From assembly GCA_016699715.1 (NCBI GenBank), contig CP065007.1:682001-746000 (forward strand): DNA of 64,000 nucleotides, written 5' to 3'. The first letter of the stretch is position 1. Each line of letters starts with the position of its first letter. Shown here one piece after another: positions 18,069-25,813 of this stretch. A program made the position numbers and the translations under genes. The notes under the pieces are model-generated. The model was not told where the DNA came from. It did no database searches and was given only the letters and a program-made list of their open reading frames with translations. Source of the stretch: Candidatus Competibacteraceae bacterium (GTDB taxonomy: Bacteria; Pseudomonadota; Gammaproteobacteria; Competibacterales; Competibacteraceae).

Positions 18069-19244
18069 ATGAGTTTCTCGATGCGATTGAGCGAACAGAC
18101 GGCGGAAGTGGCGGGGTCGGTGGCGGTCAACCTGGAGTGGGTGCGCCGGCCGCAGTACGGGCGCTATCTGGATGAATTCGTGCCGGGACAGGTGTTTGTC
18201 CATCCGCGCGGCTATACCTTTGAACGCGGACCGATGCTGGATTTCGCCCGGGTGTTCATGCAGTGCAACCCGCTGTATCTGAATCTGGAATATGCCAGGG
18301 CGCACGGTTTCCAGGATCTACCGGCCAGCCCGCAGATGATGTTCAACGTGGTGCTGTCGCTGGGGGTGCATAACGACTCCGAGAAAGCGATTGCGAATCT
18401 GGGTTATTACAACGTGCAGTTCCTGCGGCCGGTCTATCCGGGCGACACCCTGCGCGGTTATACCAAGGTCATCGACCGCAAGGCGCGCGGCGAGGACAAG
18501 CCGGGCATCGTGCTGATTCGCACCTTGGGCGTGAACCAGCACAATCAGGTGGTGTTGCAGTACGAACGCAAGATCATGGTCGGCTATCGCGGTGACCGCC
18601 TGCCGACCACCCCGGCGCCGACCGCGCCGGTCGAATTCCCGTGGGTGGAGCATCCGGTGGTCGATCTGCCGATCAACGCGGGCGGCTATCCGAGTCAGTT
18701 GACCGGTCCCAACACCTATTTCGAGGACTTCTCGCTCGGCGATCTGATTGTCCACGCCAATGGCCGCACCATCACCGACGAGCACATGGCCTGGACCTAC
18801 CTGGTCGGCAATACCCATCCGCTGCACTTCGATCGGGTGTACAGCACCGGCCTGTCGGGCAAGATGAGTGGCGAGCCGATTGTGTACGGCGGACTGGTGT
18901 TCGCCTGGCTGGAAGGGTTGGCCAGCCGCGATGTCAGCGAAAACGCGCTGTGGGAGTTGGGTTTCACCGAGGGTTATCACACCCAGCCGGCGGTGTCCGG
19001 CGATACGGTGGCGGCGCTGTCGCGGGTGGTGGCGACCGAGACCCTGACCAATACCGACGCCGCCGGCATCGTCACCTTCCAGTTCATCGGGGTGAAGAAC
19101 ATTAGTGCCGCCGCCGCGCTGGAAACTTATGGGGCGGATCTGTTCATCAAGGAGAACGATAAACAGAAGCTGAGCAAGGAGAAGATCAGTAGCAAGATCT
19201 TCGAGATCGAACGGCGGTTGTTGATCAAGCGGCGACCGGTGTGA
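18069..19244 (+). CDS. mch: Mesaconyl-CoA hydratase (beta-methylmalyl-CoA dehydratase)
   Basis: Tandem MaoC/hot-dog enzyme that adds water to mesaconyl-C1-CoA to give (2R,3S)-beta-methylmalyl-CoA in the EMC pathway. 391 residues with two hot-dog halves. The first begins YGRYLDEFVPGQVFVHPRGYTFERG. The second begins TYFEDFSLGDLIVHANGRTITDEHMAWTY and carries the hydratase-like NTHPLHFDRVYS. It directly follows mcd (3-bp gap), the partner that makes its substrate. It is slightly longer than most Mch proteins because of N- and C-terminal extensions. A hairpin after the stop probably ends the mcd-mch transcript. Confidence 0.9.
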   Translation: MSFSMRLSEQTAEVAGSVAVNLEWVRRPQYGRYLDEFVPGQVFVHPRGYTFERGPMLDFARVFMQCNPLYLNLEYARAHGFQDLPASPQMMFNVVLSLGVHNDSEKAIANLGYYNVQFLRPVYPGDTLRGYTKVIDRKARGEDKPGIVLIRTLGVNQHNQVVLQYERKIMVGYRGDRLPTTPAPTAPVEFPWVEHPVVDLPINAGGYPSQLTGPNTYFEDFSLGDLIVHANGRTITDEHMAWTYLVGNTHPLHFDRVYSTGLSGKMSGEPIVYGGLVFAWLEGLASRDVSENALWELGFTEGYHTQPAVSGDTVAALSRVVATETLTNTDAAGIVTFQFIGVKNISAAAALETYGADLFIKENDKQKLSKEKISSKIFEIERRLLIKRRPV

Positions 19245-19255
19245 GGTGAGGGAAA

Positions 19256-19283
19256 GCCCCTTCTCCTGAAATGGGAAAGGGGC
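19256..19283 (+). terminator. Hairpin downstream of mch
   Basis: GCCCCTT ... AAGGGGC (7 bp, 14-nt loop) begins 11 bp after the mch stop and is followed by mixed sequence, not by a T-run. A likely transcript 3' end for mcd-mch, or a barrier between the metabolic operon and the toxin-antitoxin island. Confidence 0.5.
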
Positions 19284-19295
19284 GGCATAGAGGGC

Positions 19296-19624
19296 TTGAA
19301 AATGACAAACGCGAGAGCAAGTGACTTGATTGAAACTTTGGAAGTCCTACAAGGAAGGAGAAGTGAGGTTGAGAATGGAAAAACTTGGCTAAGGCATGGC
19401 GTTAAGAGACAGTGTGGAAAAATTGATTTTTACCTTTTAAGGGGGGGGCTTCTGTCGTCGAGATGGCAAGGGCAATTCCATGTAGGGAAGAGAGAGTTCG
19501 TGATCATTTTAATCACTTGCAAGATGGACCTTCCACAATGGAGCCACATCATTTGAGATTAAGAAATGTAAATGATATCTGGAGCTTTGATCGCGACTGG
19601 TTGGAACAACAATTTTCAGGATAG
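19296..19624 (+). pseudogene. Unrecognised small gene split at an 8-G tract
   Basis: Two overlapping frames look like one protein cut at the G-run 19441-19448. The first reads MKMTNARASDLIETLEVLQG and continues to CGKIDFYLL. The second, entered within the tract, reads GASVVEMARAIPCREERVRD and ends in DIWSFDRDWLEQQFSG, with a stop at 19622-19624. The second half alone (ATG at 19463, 53 aa) resembles a small helix-turn-helix or winged-helix end. One extra G would fuse both into about 109 residues. The region is AT-rich relative to its metabolic neighbours and precedes two toxin-antitoxin pairs, so it is probably acquired. No family is recognised. A phase-variable tract, decay and a consensus error are all possible. 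Confidence 0.45.
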
Positions 19625-19763
19625 TTTTTGAAGTGATTGTCGATCAAAATCAAATTGAATTGATAAGGAAGTTATTTTCCGGGAGGAGTTGATTGAAAAA
19701 AAGGGATTCAGGTTGATTTTGCAAGACTGTTTCCGAGTTTCCAAAATCTAATCTCGACTTTTT

Positions 19764-20036
19764 ATGGAATTTGAATGGGATCATAAAAAAGCTTCTGGCA
19801 ATAAACGCAAGCATGGTGTTTCGTTCCATGAAGCTGCAACAGTATTTGGCGATCCATTGGCGGTTACTTTCGCCGATCCAGATCATTCGGAAGGTGAATA
19901 CCGCTTTCTGACTTTTGGTATATCAAAGTCTGGTTATTTGCTGGTAGTTTCACATACCGAACAAGCACAGCAGATACGAATTATTAGTGCGAGAAAGGTT
20001 GATCAGTATGAAAGAAAAATCTACGAAGAAGGCTAG
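19764..20036 (+). CDS. brnT: BrnT-family ribonuclease toxin
   Basis: A 90-residue type II toxin of the BrnT (DUF497) family, RelE-fold mRNA interferase. The family opening FEWDHKKASGNKRKHGVSF is followed by HEAATVFGDPLAVTFADPDHS, then the central EYRFLTFGISKSGYLLVVSHTE and the terminal IRIISARKVDQYERKIYEE, which includes the conserved ISAR.A...ER.Y pattern with catalytic basic residues. The downstream antitoxin gene overlaps its 3' end by 29 bp, the usual BrnTA arrangement. It is more AT-rich than the flanking metabolic genes. Confidence 0.9.
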   Translation: MEFEWDHKKASGNKRKHGVSFHEAATVFGDPLAVTFADPDHSEGEYRFLTFGISKSGYLLVVSHTEQAQQIRIISARKVDQYERKIYEEG

Positions 20037-20247
20037 AAAAGATGAACTGCGACCTGAGTACAAGCGAGAAGACTTAGGTATGGGAGTACGAGGTAAATAT
20101 TATCAGGTTTATCAGGAAGGTACTAATTTGGTACTGCTAAGCCCGGAGGTAGCCGCAGCATTTCCGACCGAGAAAGCGGTTAATGATGCACTCCAATCGC
20201 TTATCGATATTGCCAAGCGATCCACCGGCCTGGCAAAGCAAGTATAG
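20008..20247 (+). CDS. Antitoxin partner of BrnT
   Basis: A 79-residue protein from the ATG at 20008 (MKEKSTKKARKDELRPEYKR), overlapping the toxin gene by 29 bp. The DELRPEYKREDLGMGVRGKYY motif and the ending VNDALQSLIDIAKRS are typical of antitoxins found beside BrnT-type toxins. The basic N-terminus and C-terminal helical part fit a DNA-binding antitoxin that autoregulates the pair. The GTG/ATG further upstream (19987) would add MRERLIS and is not needed. It lacks the ribbon-helix-helix pattern of classical BrnA, so 'BrnA' is not used as its name. Confidence 0.75.
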   Translation: MKEKSTKKARKDELRPEYKREDLGMGVRGKYYQVYQEGTNLVLLSPEVAAAFPTEKAVNDALQSLIDIAKRSTGLAKQV

Positions 20248-20486
20248 CTTGCCATAAACACCCGGAAAGAGACAAATCCTTTCGCTACTTGTATCTATAA
20301 GCTAGTCAGACTCTCATCGTACTCTTTCACGTTCAGGATAGCCTGACTTCGTGTTTTATTTCCATGATTGAGAAGAAATCGGGCCACGCATGTTGGCGAG
20401 AATTGCGAAACATGCCGGATTAAAGTCAGAGGATCTGTGAATGAAATAAAATCATCATTACGCCTCAAAAAGCCCTGGGGATTCAT

Positions 20487-20693
20487 ATGAAATTTACTGT
20501 GATAATCGATAGAGACGAGGATGGTGTTTGGGTGATTGAATGCCCAGCTATTCCAGGTTGTGTCAGCCAAGGTAGCACGAAAGAAGAGGCTTTAAAGAAT
20601 ATTCAGGAAGCCATCCAGCTTTGCTTGGAGGTGAGAGCAGAGCGCGGTTTGCCCTTGACCGTTGAGACACGGCAGGTTGAGGTGTTGGCGTAA
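20487..20693 (+). CDS. hicB: HicB-family antitoxin
   Basis: A 68-residue HicB antitoxin consisting only of the RNase H-like partial fold: MKFTVIIDRDEDGVWVIECP, AIPGCVSQGSTKEEALKNIQ, EAIQLCLEVRAERGLP. It lacks the C-terminal DNA-binding domain found in longer HicB proteins, so autoregulation may need its partner. The hicA start codon (GTG) follows the TAA stop immediately, implying translational coupling. Confidence 0.92.
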   Translation: MKFTVIIDRDEDGVWVIECPAIPGCVSQGSTKEEALKNIQEAIQLCLEVRAERGLPLTVETRQVEVLA

Positions 20694-20918
20694 GTGTCTC
20701 ATTTGCCTCGGCTGAGTGGAAAAGAGGTCGTTGAGACGTTCGAACGGCTAGGTTGGGAAGTGGTACGACGCCGGAGCAGTCATATTATTATGGTTAGAGA
20801 GGGGCGCATGGCAACGCTTTCTATCCCTGATCACAGAGAAGTCGCCCAAGGTACTTTGAGAAGTTTAATTCGCTCGTCAGGGATGACTGTTGACGAGTTT
20901 ACTAAGACATCAAAATGA
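20694..20918 (+). CDS. hicA: HicA-family mRNA interferase toxin (GTG start)
   Basis: A 74-residue HicA toxin with the dsRBD-like fold: LPRLSGKEVVETFERLGWEV, then VRRRSSHIIMVREG with the catalytic His in SSH, and LSIPDHREVAQGTLRSLIRS with the PxHxE-type segment, ending GMTVDEFTK. It begins with GTG directly abutting the hicB stop. The order is antitoxin first, the reverse of the canonical hicA-hicB order but common for this short subfamily. ecm starts 48 bp downstream, so readthrough between the toxin module and the metabolic gene is possible. Confidence 0.92.
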   Translation: MSHLPRLSGKEVVETFERLGWEVVRRRSSHIIMVREGRMATLSIPDHREVAQGTLRSLIRSSGMTVDEFTKTSK

Positions 20919-20966
20919 TTTGAAACATCCAATCCCGAACCATCGTCGCACACTAAAGAGGCTCCC

Positions 20967-22970
20967 ATGACCACCCCCATCAAACGCGACAAACCCTGGC
21001 TGATGCGGACCTATTCCGGCCATTCCTCCGCCAAGGCATCCAACGAACTCTACCGCACCAACCTGAGCAAGGGGCAAACCGGCCTGTCGGTCGCCTTCGA
21101 TTTGCCGACTCAGACCGGCTATGACTCTGATCATCCACTAGCGCGGGGTGAAGTCGGTAAGGTGGGCGTTCCCATCGGCCATATCGGCGACATGGAGACC
21201 CTGTTCGACCAGATTCCACTCGGCCAGATGAACACTTCCATGACCATCAACGCCACCGCCGCCTGGCTGCTGTCGTTGTATGTCGCGGCGGCGGAACGGC
21301 AGGGTGCGACTTCAGCACAGTTACAAGGCACCACCCAGAACGACATCCTCAAGGAATACCTGTCGCGCGGCACCTATATCTTCCCGCCCCAACCTTCGGT
21401 GCGATTGATCACCGACATCATCGCCTACACGGTCAAGAACATCCCCAAGTGGAACCCGACCAACATCTGTAGCTACCACTTGCAGGAAGCCGGCGCCACG
21501 CCGACCCAGGAACTGGCCTACGCCCTGTCCACATCCATCGCCATCCTGGACGCGGTGCGCGATTCCGGCCAGATCGGCGCGGAAGGTTTTGAGCAGGTCG
21601 TCGGGCGCATCTCGTTCTTCGTCAACGCCGGCATTCGCTTTATTGAAGAGACCTGCAAGATGCGGGCGTTCGGCGAGATGTGGGACCAATTGACTCAGGA
21701 ACGCTATGGCGTGCGGAGTGAGGACATGCGCCGCTTCCGCTACGGGGTGCAGGTCAACTCGCTGGGTCTGACCGAGGCACAGCCGGAAAACAACGTGCAG
21801 CGTATCGTGCTGGAAATGCTCGGTATCACCTTGTCCAAGAAAGCCCGCGCCCGCGCGCTCCAGCTCCCGGCCTGGAACGAGGCGCTCGGCTTGCCGCGTC
21901 CCTGGGACCAGCAATGGGCGCTGCGGATGCAGCAGGTGCTGGCGTTCGAAACCGACTTGCTGGAATACGGCGATATCTTCGATGGCTCGCCAGTGATCGC
22001 CGCCAAGGTCAAGGCGCTGGTGGACGGCGCAACCGAGGAAATGGCCCGGGTGCAGGAACAGGGCGGCATGGTGCAGGCCATCGAATCCGGCTACGTCAAG
22101 CGGCAACTGGTCACCAGCCATACCGAGCGGATGCGGGCCATCGAACACGGCAGTCTCAAAATCGTCGGTCTGAATTGCTACAGGGAAACCGAGGAATCGC
22201 CGCTGACCGGCGGCGTTGACAGCGGCATCATGAAGGTCGATCCGCGCGCCGAACGCGAGCAGATCGAGCGGCTCAACGCCTTCCGCGCCCAGCGTAACAA
22301 CACCGATGTCAAGGCGGCGCTGGCCAATCTGGTCGAAACCGCGCGGGGCGGAGCGAATATCATGCCGGCGTCGATTCTATGCGCCCATGCCGGCGTCACC
22401 ACCGGCGAATGGTCACAGACCCTGCGCGACATCTTCGGCGAATACCGTGCTCCCACCGGCATCGATATCCCGGCCAACGACGACAGCCGCGGCGCTCAGG
22501 CGACGGCCATCCGCGTCCAGGTGGCCAAGACCGGCGAGGAACTGGGCCGGCCGCTGCGCCTGCTGATCGGCAAGCCGGGCCTGGACGGCCACAGCAACGG
22601 CGCGGAACAGATTGCCGTTAAGGGCCGCGATGTTGGCTTTGAGATCGTCTACGAGGGTATCCGCCTGACTCCGGAACAGATCGCCAAAGCGGCACTGGAA
22701 GAGGGTGTCCACCTGATCGGTCTGTCGGTGCTGTCCGGCAGTCATGTGGAAATGGTCGAGGATGTGTTCGGGCGGCTGGATCAGGTCGGTTTGAAGGGGC
22801 TGCCGGTGGTGATCGGCGGCATTATCCCGGAAAGCGACGCCAAGCTGCTGAAAGAACGCGGTATCTCGGCGGTCTACACGCCCAAGGATATCGACATGAA
22901 CGGCATCATGGTCGATATCCTTAACCTGATTCGTAAAGCCCACGACCTGCAACCGGTCACGGTGGCATGA
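20967..22970 (+). CDS. ecm: (2R)-ethylmalonyl-CoA mutase
   Basis: Adenosylcobalamin-dependent mutase converting (2R)-ethylmalonyl-CoA to (2S)-methylsuccinyl-CoA. It is a single-chain protein of 667 residues, shorter than MutB, as for Ecm (MeaA). The N-terminus MRTYSGHSSAKASNELYRTN and GLSVAFDLPTQTGYDSDHP match Ecm rather than methylmalonyl-CoA mutase. The C-terminal B12 domain carries GKPGLDGHSNGAEQIA (DxHxxG, base-off/His-on cobalamin) and LSVLSGSHVEMVEDV. The start lies 48 bp after hicA. The stop overlaps the ATG of the G-protein chaperone gene by 4 bp, followed by ccr, which makes the substrate precursor. Confidence 0.93.
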   Translation: MTTPIKRDKPWLMRTYSGHSSAKASNELYRTNLSKGQTGLSVAFDLPTQTGYDSDHPLARGEVGKVGVPIGHIGDMETLFDQIPLGQMNTSMTINATAAWLLSLYVAAAERQGATSAQLQGTTQNDILKEYLSRGTYIFPPQPSVRLITDIIAYTVKNIPKWNPTNICSYHLQEAGATPTQELAYALSTSIAILDAVRDSGQIGAEGFEQVVGRISFFVNAGIRFIEETCKMRAFGEMWDQLTQERYGVRSEDMRRFRYGVQVNSLGLTEAQPENNVQRIVLEMLGITLSKKARARALQLPAWNEALGLPRPWDQQWALRMQQVLAFETDLLEYGDIFDGSPVIAAKVKALVDGATEEMARVQEQGGMVQAIESGYVKRQLVTSHTERMRAIEHGSLKIVGLNCYRETEESPLTGGVDSGIMKVDPRAEREQIERLNAFRAQRNNTDVKAALANLVETARGGANIMPASILCAHAGVTTGEWSQTLRDIFGEYRAPTGIDIPANDDSRGAQATAIRVQVAKTGEELGRPLRLLIGKPGLDGHSNGAEQIAVKGRDVGFEIVYEGIRLTPEQIAKAALEEGVHLIGLSVLSGSHVEMVEDVFGRLDQVGLKGLPVVIGGIIPESDAKLLKERGISAVYTPKDIDMNGIMVDILNLIRKAHDLQPVTVA

Positions 22971-23947
22971 TCCCGGTGCTTCCCGACCCAACGGCGCTGG
23001 CCGCTGCGGTCAGCGCCCGAGACCGGTTGGCGCTGGCCCAGGCATTGAATCTATTGGACGACCGCCGGCCGGCGGCGCGCCAGTGCGCGGCGGTCTTTCT
23101 GGACGCGCTGCCCGCGGAGAAGCTGGATACCGGTGGCCATTTGATCGGTATCACCGGTCCGCCGGGCGCGGGTAAATCCTCGCTGACCGCCGCCCTGATC
23201 CAGGTCTGGCGGCGGCGCGGCTTGAAGGTCGCCATTCTGGCGGTGGACCCCTCCAGTCCGATCAGCGGCGGCGCGCTGCTGGGTGATCGGCTGCGGATGC
23301 ATGCCAGCGGCGCCGACCGCGAGGTGTTCATCCGTTCGCTGGCCTGTCGTGGCGAGTTCGGCGGCCTCAGCGCCGAAGTCTGGCCGATGAGCTTGGCGAT
23401 GCTGGCGGCCTTCGATATCGTGCTGGTGGAGACGGTGGGAGTCGGACAGAAAGAAATCGACGTGTCCAAGATGAGCGACACCACCTGCTTCGTCGCCCAG
23501 CCGGCTTCCGGCGACAGCATTCAGTTTCTCAAGGCCGGCATCATGGAAGTGCCGCATGTGATCGTGGTCAACAAGGAAGATATCGGCATGGCCGCGCGCA
23601 AAACCCTGTCCGAACTGAAAACCACGCTGGGACGGCGAACGGATGCCGAAGGCTGGCAAGCACCGGCTTTATCAGCCAGCGCAACGCTGGGCAGTGGCAT
23701 CGAGTCGTTGGCCGATGCCCTGGATGGACACCGGCGCTGGTTGCTGGAACGAGGACGATTCACCGCCCGCCGCCAGCGCTGTCAGGCGGAATGGCTGGTC
23801 AAGCATTTGCGTGAAGAATTCGGTCGCCATGGCATCGGCCTGCTGGGTGGCGAAAACGCTTTGTTTGCAGAATTGACCCGCGCCGCTCGCCGATCACCGA
23901 TTGCCGCCTATGAGGATTTGCGCGTCCGAGTGATTTCTGGTTTCTAA
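22967..23947 (+). CDS. meaB: MeaB-type GTPase chaperone of the B12 mutase
   Basis: G3E-family P-loop GTPase that protects and reloads adenosylcobalamin mutases. 326 residues with Walker A GITGPPGAGKSSLT, VAILAVDPSSPISGG (switch-like region), MLAAFDIVLVETVGVGQKEI (Walker B) and the guanine-specificity motif VVNKED. Its ATG overlaps the ecm stop (ATGA), so it is translationally coupled and presumably dedicated to Ecm. A second, distinct MeaB homologue is encoded near mutAB at 37945-39075. Confidence 0.92.
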   Translation: MIPVLPDPTALAAAVSARDRLALAQALNLLDDRRPAARQCAAVFLDALPAEKLDTGGHLIGITGPPGAGKSSLTAALIQVWRRRGLKVAILAVDPSSPISGGALLGDRLRMHASGADREVFIRSLACRGEFGGLSAEVWPMSLAMLAAFDIVLVETVGVGQKEIDVSKMSDTTCFVAQPASGDSIQFLKAGIMEVPHVIVVNKEDIGMAARKTLSELKTTLGRRTDAEGWQAPALSASATLGSGIESLADALDGHRRWLLERGRFTARRQRCQAEWLVKHLREEFGRHGIGLLGGENALFAELTRAARRSPIAAYEDLRVRVISGF

Positions 23948-23996
23948 CTACTTGATATTCAAATAAACAACCCCAACAGAGAGGAATACAGCAAAC

Positions 23997-25388
23997 ATGG
24001 CCAAAGAACTCTACAACTTGGGTGAAATGCCTCCCCTGGGCGAAATTCCCGAAAAGATGCACGCCTGGCTGATCCGCGCCGAGCGATTTGGCACGCCGAT
24101 GGAAGCCTTCCAGCAGGAAGTGGTCAAGGTCCCGCCGATCGCGGATGACGAAGTCCTGGTCTACGTCATGGCCGCCGGCATCAACTACAACAACGTCTGG
24201 GCCGGATTGGGGATTCCAGTCAACGTCATTGGCGCGCGCAACAAGGCCGGCGAACCGGAAGACTTCCACATCGGCGGCAGCGACGCCTCCGGCATCGTCT
24301 ACCAAATCGGCAAGGACGTCACCCACGTTAAGGTCGGCGACGAGGTAGTGGTGCATTGCGGCACCTGGGATCGCAACTGTTCCTGGGTCAAGAGCGGTGG
24401 CGATCCCATGTACTCGCCCACCTTCCGCATCTGGGGCTACGAAACCAACTACGGCAGCTTCGCCCAATTCACCAAGGTGCAGGCCCAGCAGTGCATGCCC
24501 AAGCCCAAACACATGAATTGGGAAGAGGCCGCCGCCTACGTGCTGGTCGCCGCCACCGCCTGGCGCATGCTGCACGGCTGGGGCGCCAACGCCATCAAGA
24601 AAGGTGATGTCGCCCTGATCTGGGGCGGCGCCGGCGGGCTCGGTTCCATGGCCATCCAGATCGTCAAAGCGGCCGGCGCCACCCCGATCGCCATGGTGTC
24701 CGGCCAGGACAAGTTCGACTATTGCATGAAGTTGGGCGCCAAGGGCTGCATCAACCGCAACGACTTCGACCACTGGGGCATGTTGCCGCACTGGAAGGAC
24801 AGCGTCGGCTACGCCAAGTGGCTCAAAGGGGTGCGGGCCTTCGGCGCCAAGATCTGGGAGGTGCTGGGCGAGAAGCGGGCGCCCAACATCGTTTTTGAAC
24901 ACCCCGGCGAAACCACCATTCCCACCTCCATCTTCGTCTGCGACACCGGCGGCATGGTCGCGGTCTGCGCCGGCACCACCGGCTACAACGCCACCGTCGA
25001 TCTGCGCTACCTGTGGATGCGGCAAAAGCGTCTGCAAGGCTCGCATTTCGCCAATGCCGAGCAGTCCTACCAAATGAACGAACTGGCGCTGCGCGGGTTG
25101 CTCGACCCCTGTCTGTCGCGGGCCTTCACCTATGCCGAACTGCCGGTCGCCCATCAGCTTATGCACGATAATAAGCATCCGCACGGCAACATGTCGGTGC
25201 TGGTCGGCGCCACCGCATTTGGCCAGGGCGCCAGCGGCCAGCCGCCGGTCACGACCCCTCACCCGACGCTACCCCAAGGCGACATGCACACCACCCCACA
25301 TCCCTACCCGATGTCCGAGCCGCTGCCCGGCATCGCCGAGGCCGAGGCGATCGTCATCACCGACGACGGCACCCGGGTCAGGATCTGA
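23997..25388 (+). CDS. ccr: Crotonyl-CoA carboxylase/reductase
   Basis: NADPH-dependent reductive carboxylase that turns crotonyl-CoA and CO2 into (2S)-ethylmalonyl-CoA, the key reaction of the EMC pathway. MDR-superfamily fold: ADDEVLVYVMAAGINYNNVW near the N-terminus (the NYNNVW segment is a Ccr signature), HIGGSDASGIVYQIGKDV, CGTWDRNCSWVKSGGDPMYS, the Rossmann ALIWGGAGGLGSMAIQ, and FEHPGETTIPTSIFVCDTGG. At 463 residues it is about 30 longer than most Ccr proteins. The extra Pro/His-rich tail (PHPTLPQGDMHTTPHPYP) leads directly into the overlapping CBS gene. Adding one base near 25382 would fuse the two (see the CBS entry). Confidence 0.95.
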   Translation: MAKELYNLGEMPPLGEIPEKMHAWLIRAERFGTPMEAFQQEVVKVPPIADDEVLVYVMAAGINYNNVWAGLGIPVNVIGARNKAGEPEDFHIGGSDASGIVYQIGKDVTHVKVGDEVVVHCGTWDRNCSWVKSGGDPMYSPTFRIWGYETNYGSFAQFTKVQAQQCMPKPKHMNWEEAAAYVLVAATAWRMLHGWGANAIKKGDVALIWGGAGGLGSMAIQIVKAAGATPIAMVSGQDKFDYCMKLGAKGCINRNDFDHWGMLPHWKDSVGYAKWLKGVRAFGAKIWEVLGEKRAPNIVFEHPGETTIPTSIFVCDTGGMVAVCAGTTGYNATVDLRYLWMRQKRLQGSHFANAEQSYQMNELALRGLLDPCLSRAFTYAELPVAHQLMHDNKHPHGNMSVLVGATAFGQGASGQPPVTTPHPTLPQGDMHTTPHPYPMSEPLPGIAEAEAIVITDDGTRVRI

Positions 25389-25747
25389 TGCATCGCGGGA
25401 TCATCGCCTGCGGGCCGGACGATACGGTGGCCCAAGTGGCGAAACTGATGATCGACCAGGAAATCCACGCCGTGGTGGTCATGGACGGCGGTCAGGCCAC
25501 CGGCGTGGTGTCGCAAACCGACCTGGTGCTGGCCCGTCAGGGCCGCACCCCCGAGGAGGCCCGGGCGCTGTTGGCCCACGCCATCATGACCCCCGGCTGC
25601 GCCACCTGCGACGCGGCAATGCTCTTGAGCGAGGCGGTCAGCCTGATGACCGGTCGGCGCATGCACCGCCTGGTGGTCACCGAAAACAACCAGCCCACCG
25701 GGGTGATCTCCATGACCGATGTGGTCCGTAAACTCATCGGGGCGTAA
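25388..25747 (+). CDS. CBS-domain protein overlapping the end of ccr
   Basis: A 119-residue protein made of a tandem CBS (Bateman) pair: MHRGIIACGPDDTVAQVAKL, IHAVVVMDGGQATGVVSQTD, then AIMTPGCATCDAAMLLSEAV and HRLVVTENNQPTGVISMTDV. CBS pairs usually bind adenine nucleotides and regulate an attached enzyme. The ATG overlaps the ccr stop (TGATG). In its own frame the sequence just upstream reads QDLM before HRG, as in full-length CBS proteins (V-R-D-L-M-H-R-G), so the true N-terminus may lie inside ccr. Either termination-reinitiation coupling or a Ccr-CBS fusion cut by a one-base difference explains this. A terminator follows. Confidence 0.8.
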   Translation: MHRGIIACGPDDTVAQVAKLMIDQEIHAVVVMDGGQATGVVSQTDLVLARQGRTPEEARALLAHAIMTPGCATCDAAMLLSEAVSLMTGRRMHRLVVTENNQPTGVISMTDVVRKLIGA

Positions 25748-25761
25748 ATCGGCGAAAAACG

Positions 25762-25790
25762 GGGGCACGTCGATGTGCCCCTGTTTTTTT
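25762..25790 (+). terminator. Rho-independent terminator of the ecm-meaB-ccr-CBS operon
   Basis: Perfect stem GGGGCAC / GTGCCCC with a 6-nt loop, followed by TG and seven T. It lies 14 bp after the CBS gene stop and before the ribosome-binding site of the next gene. Confidence 0.9.
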
Positions 25791-25813
25791 CTGGAATGGT
25801 TTGGGAGCCGACC

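Noticed and set aside
20295..20570. 91-codon minus-strand frame between the two toxin-antitoxin pairs
   Set aside because: Overlaps hicB on the other strand and resembles no family; its 3' part could be a remnant but this is not supportable.
23799..25262. 487-codon minus-strand frame opposite ccr
   Set aside because: Antisense shadow of the clearly conserved ccr gene; the His/Asp/Gly-rich translation has no family resemblance.
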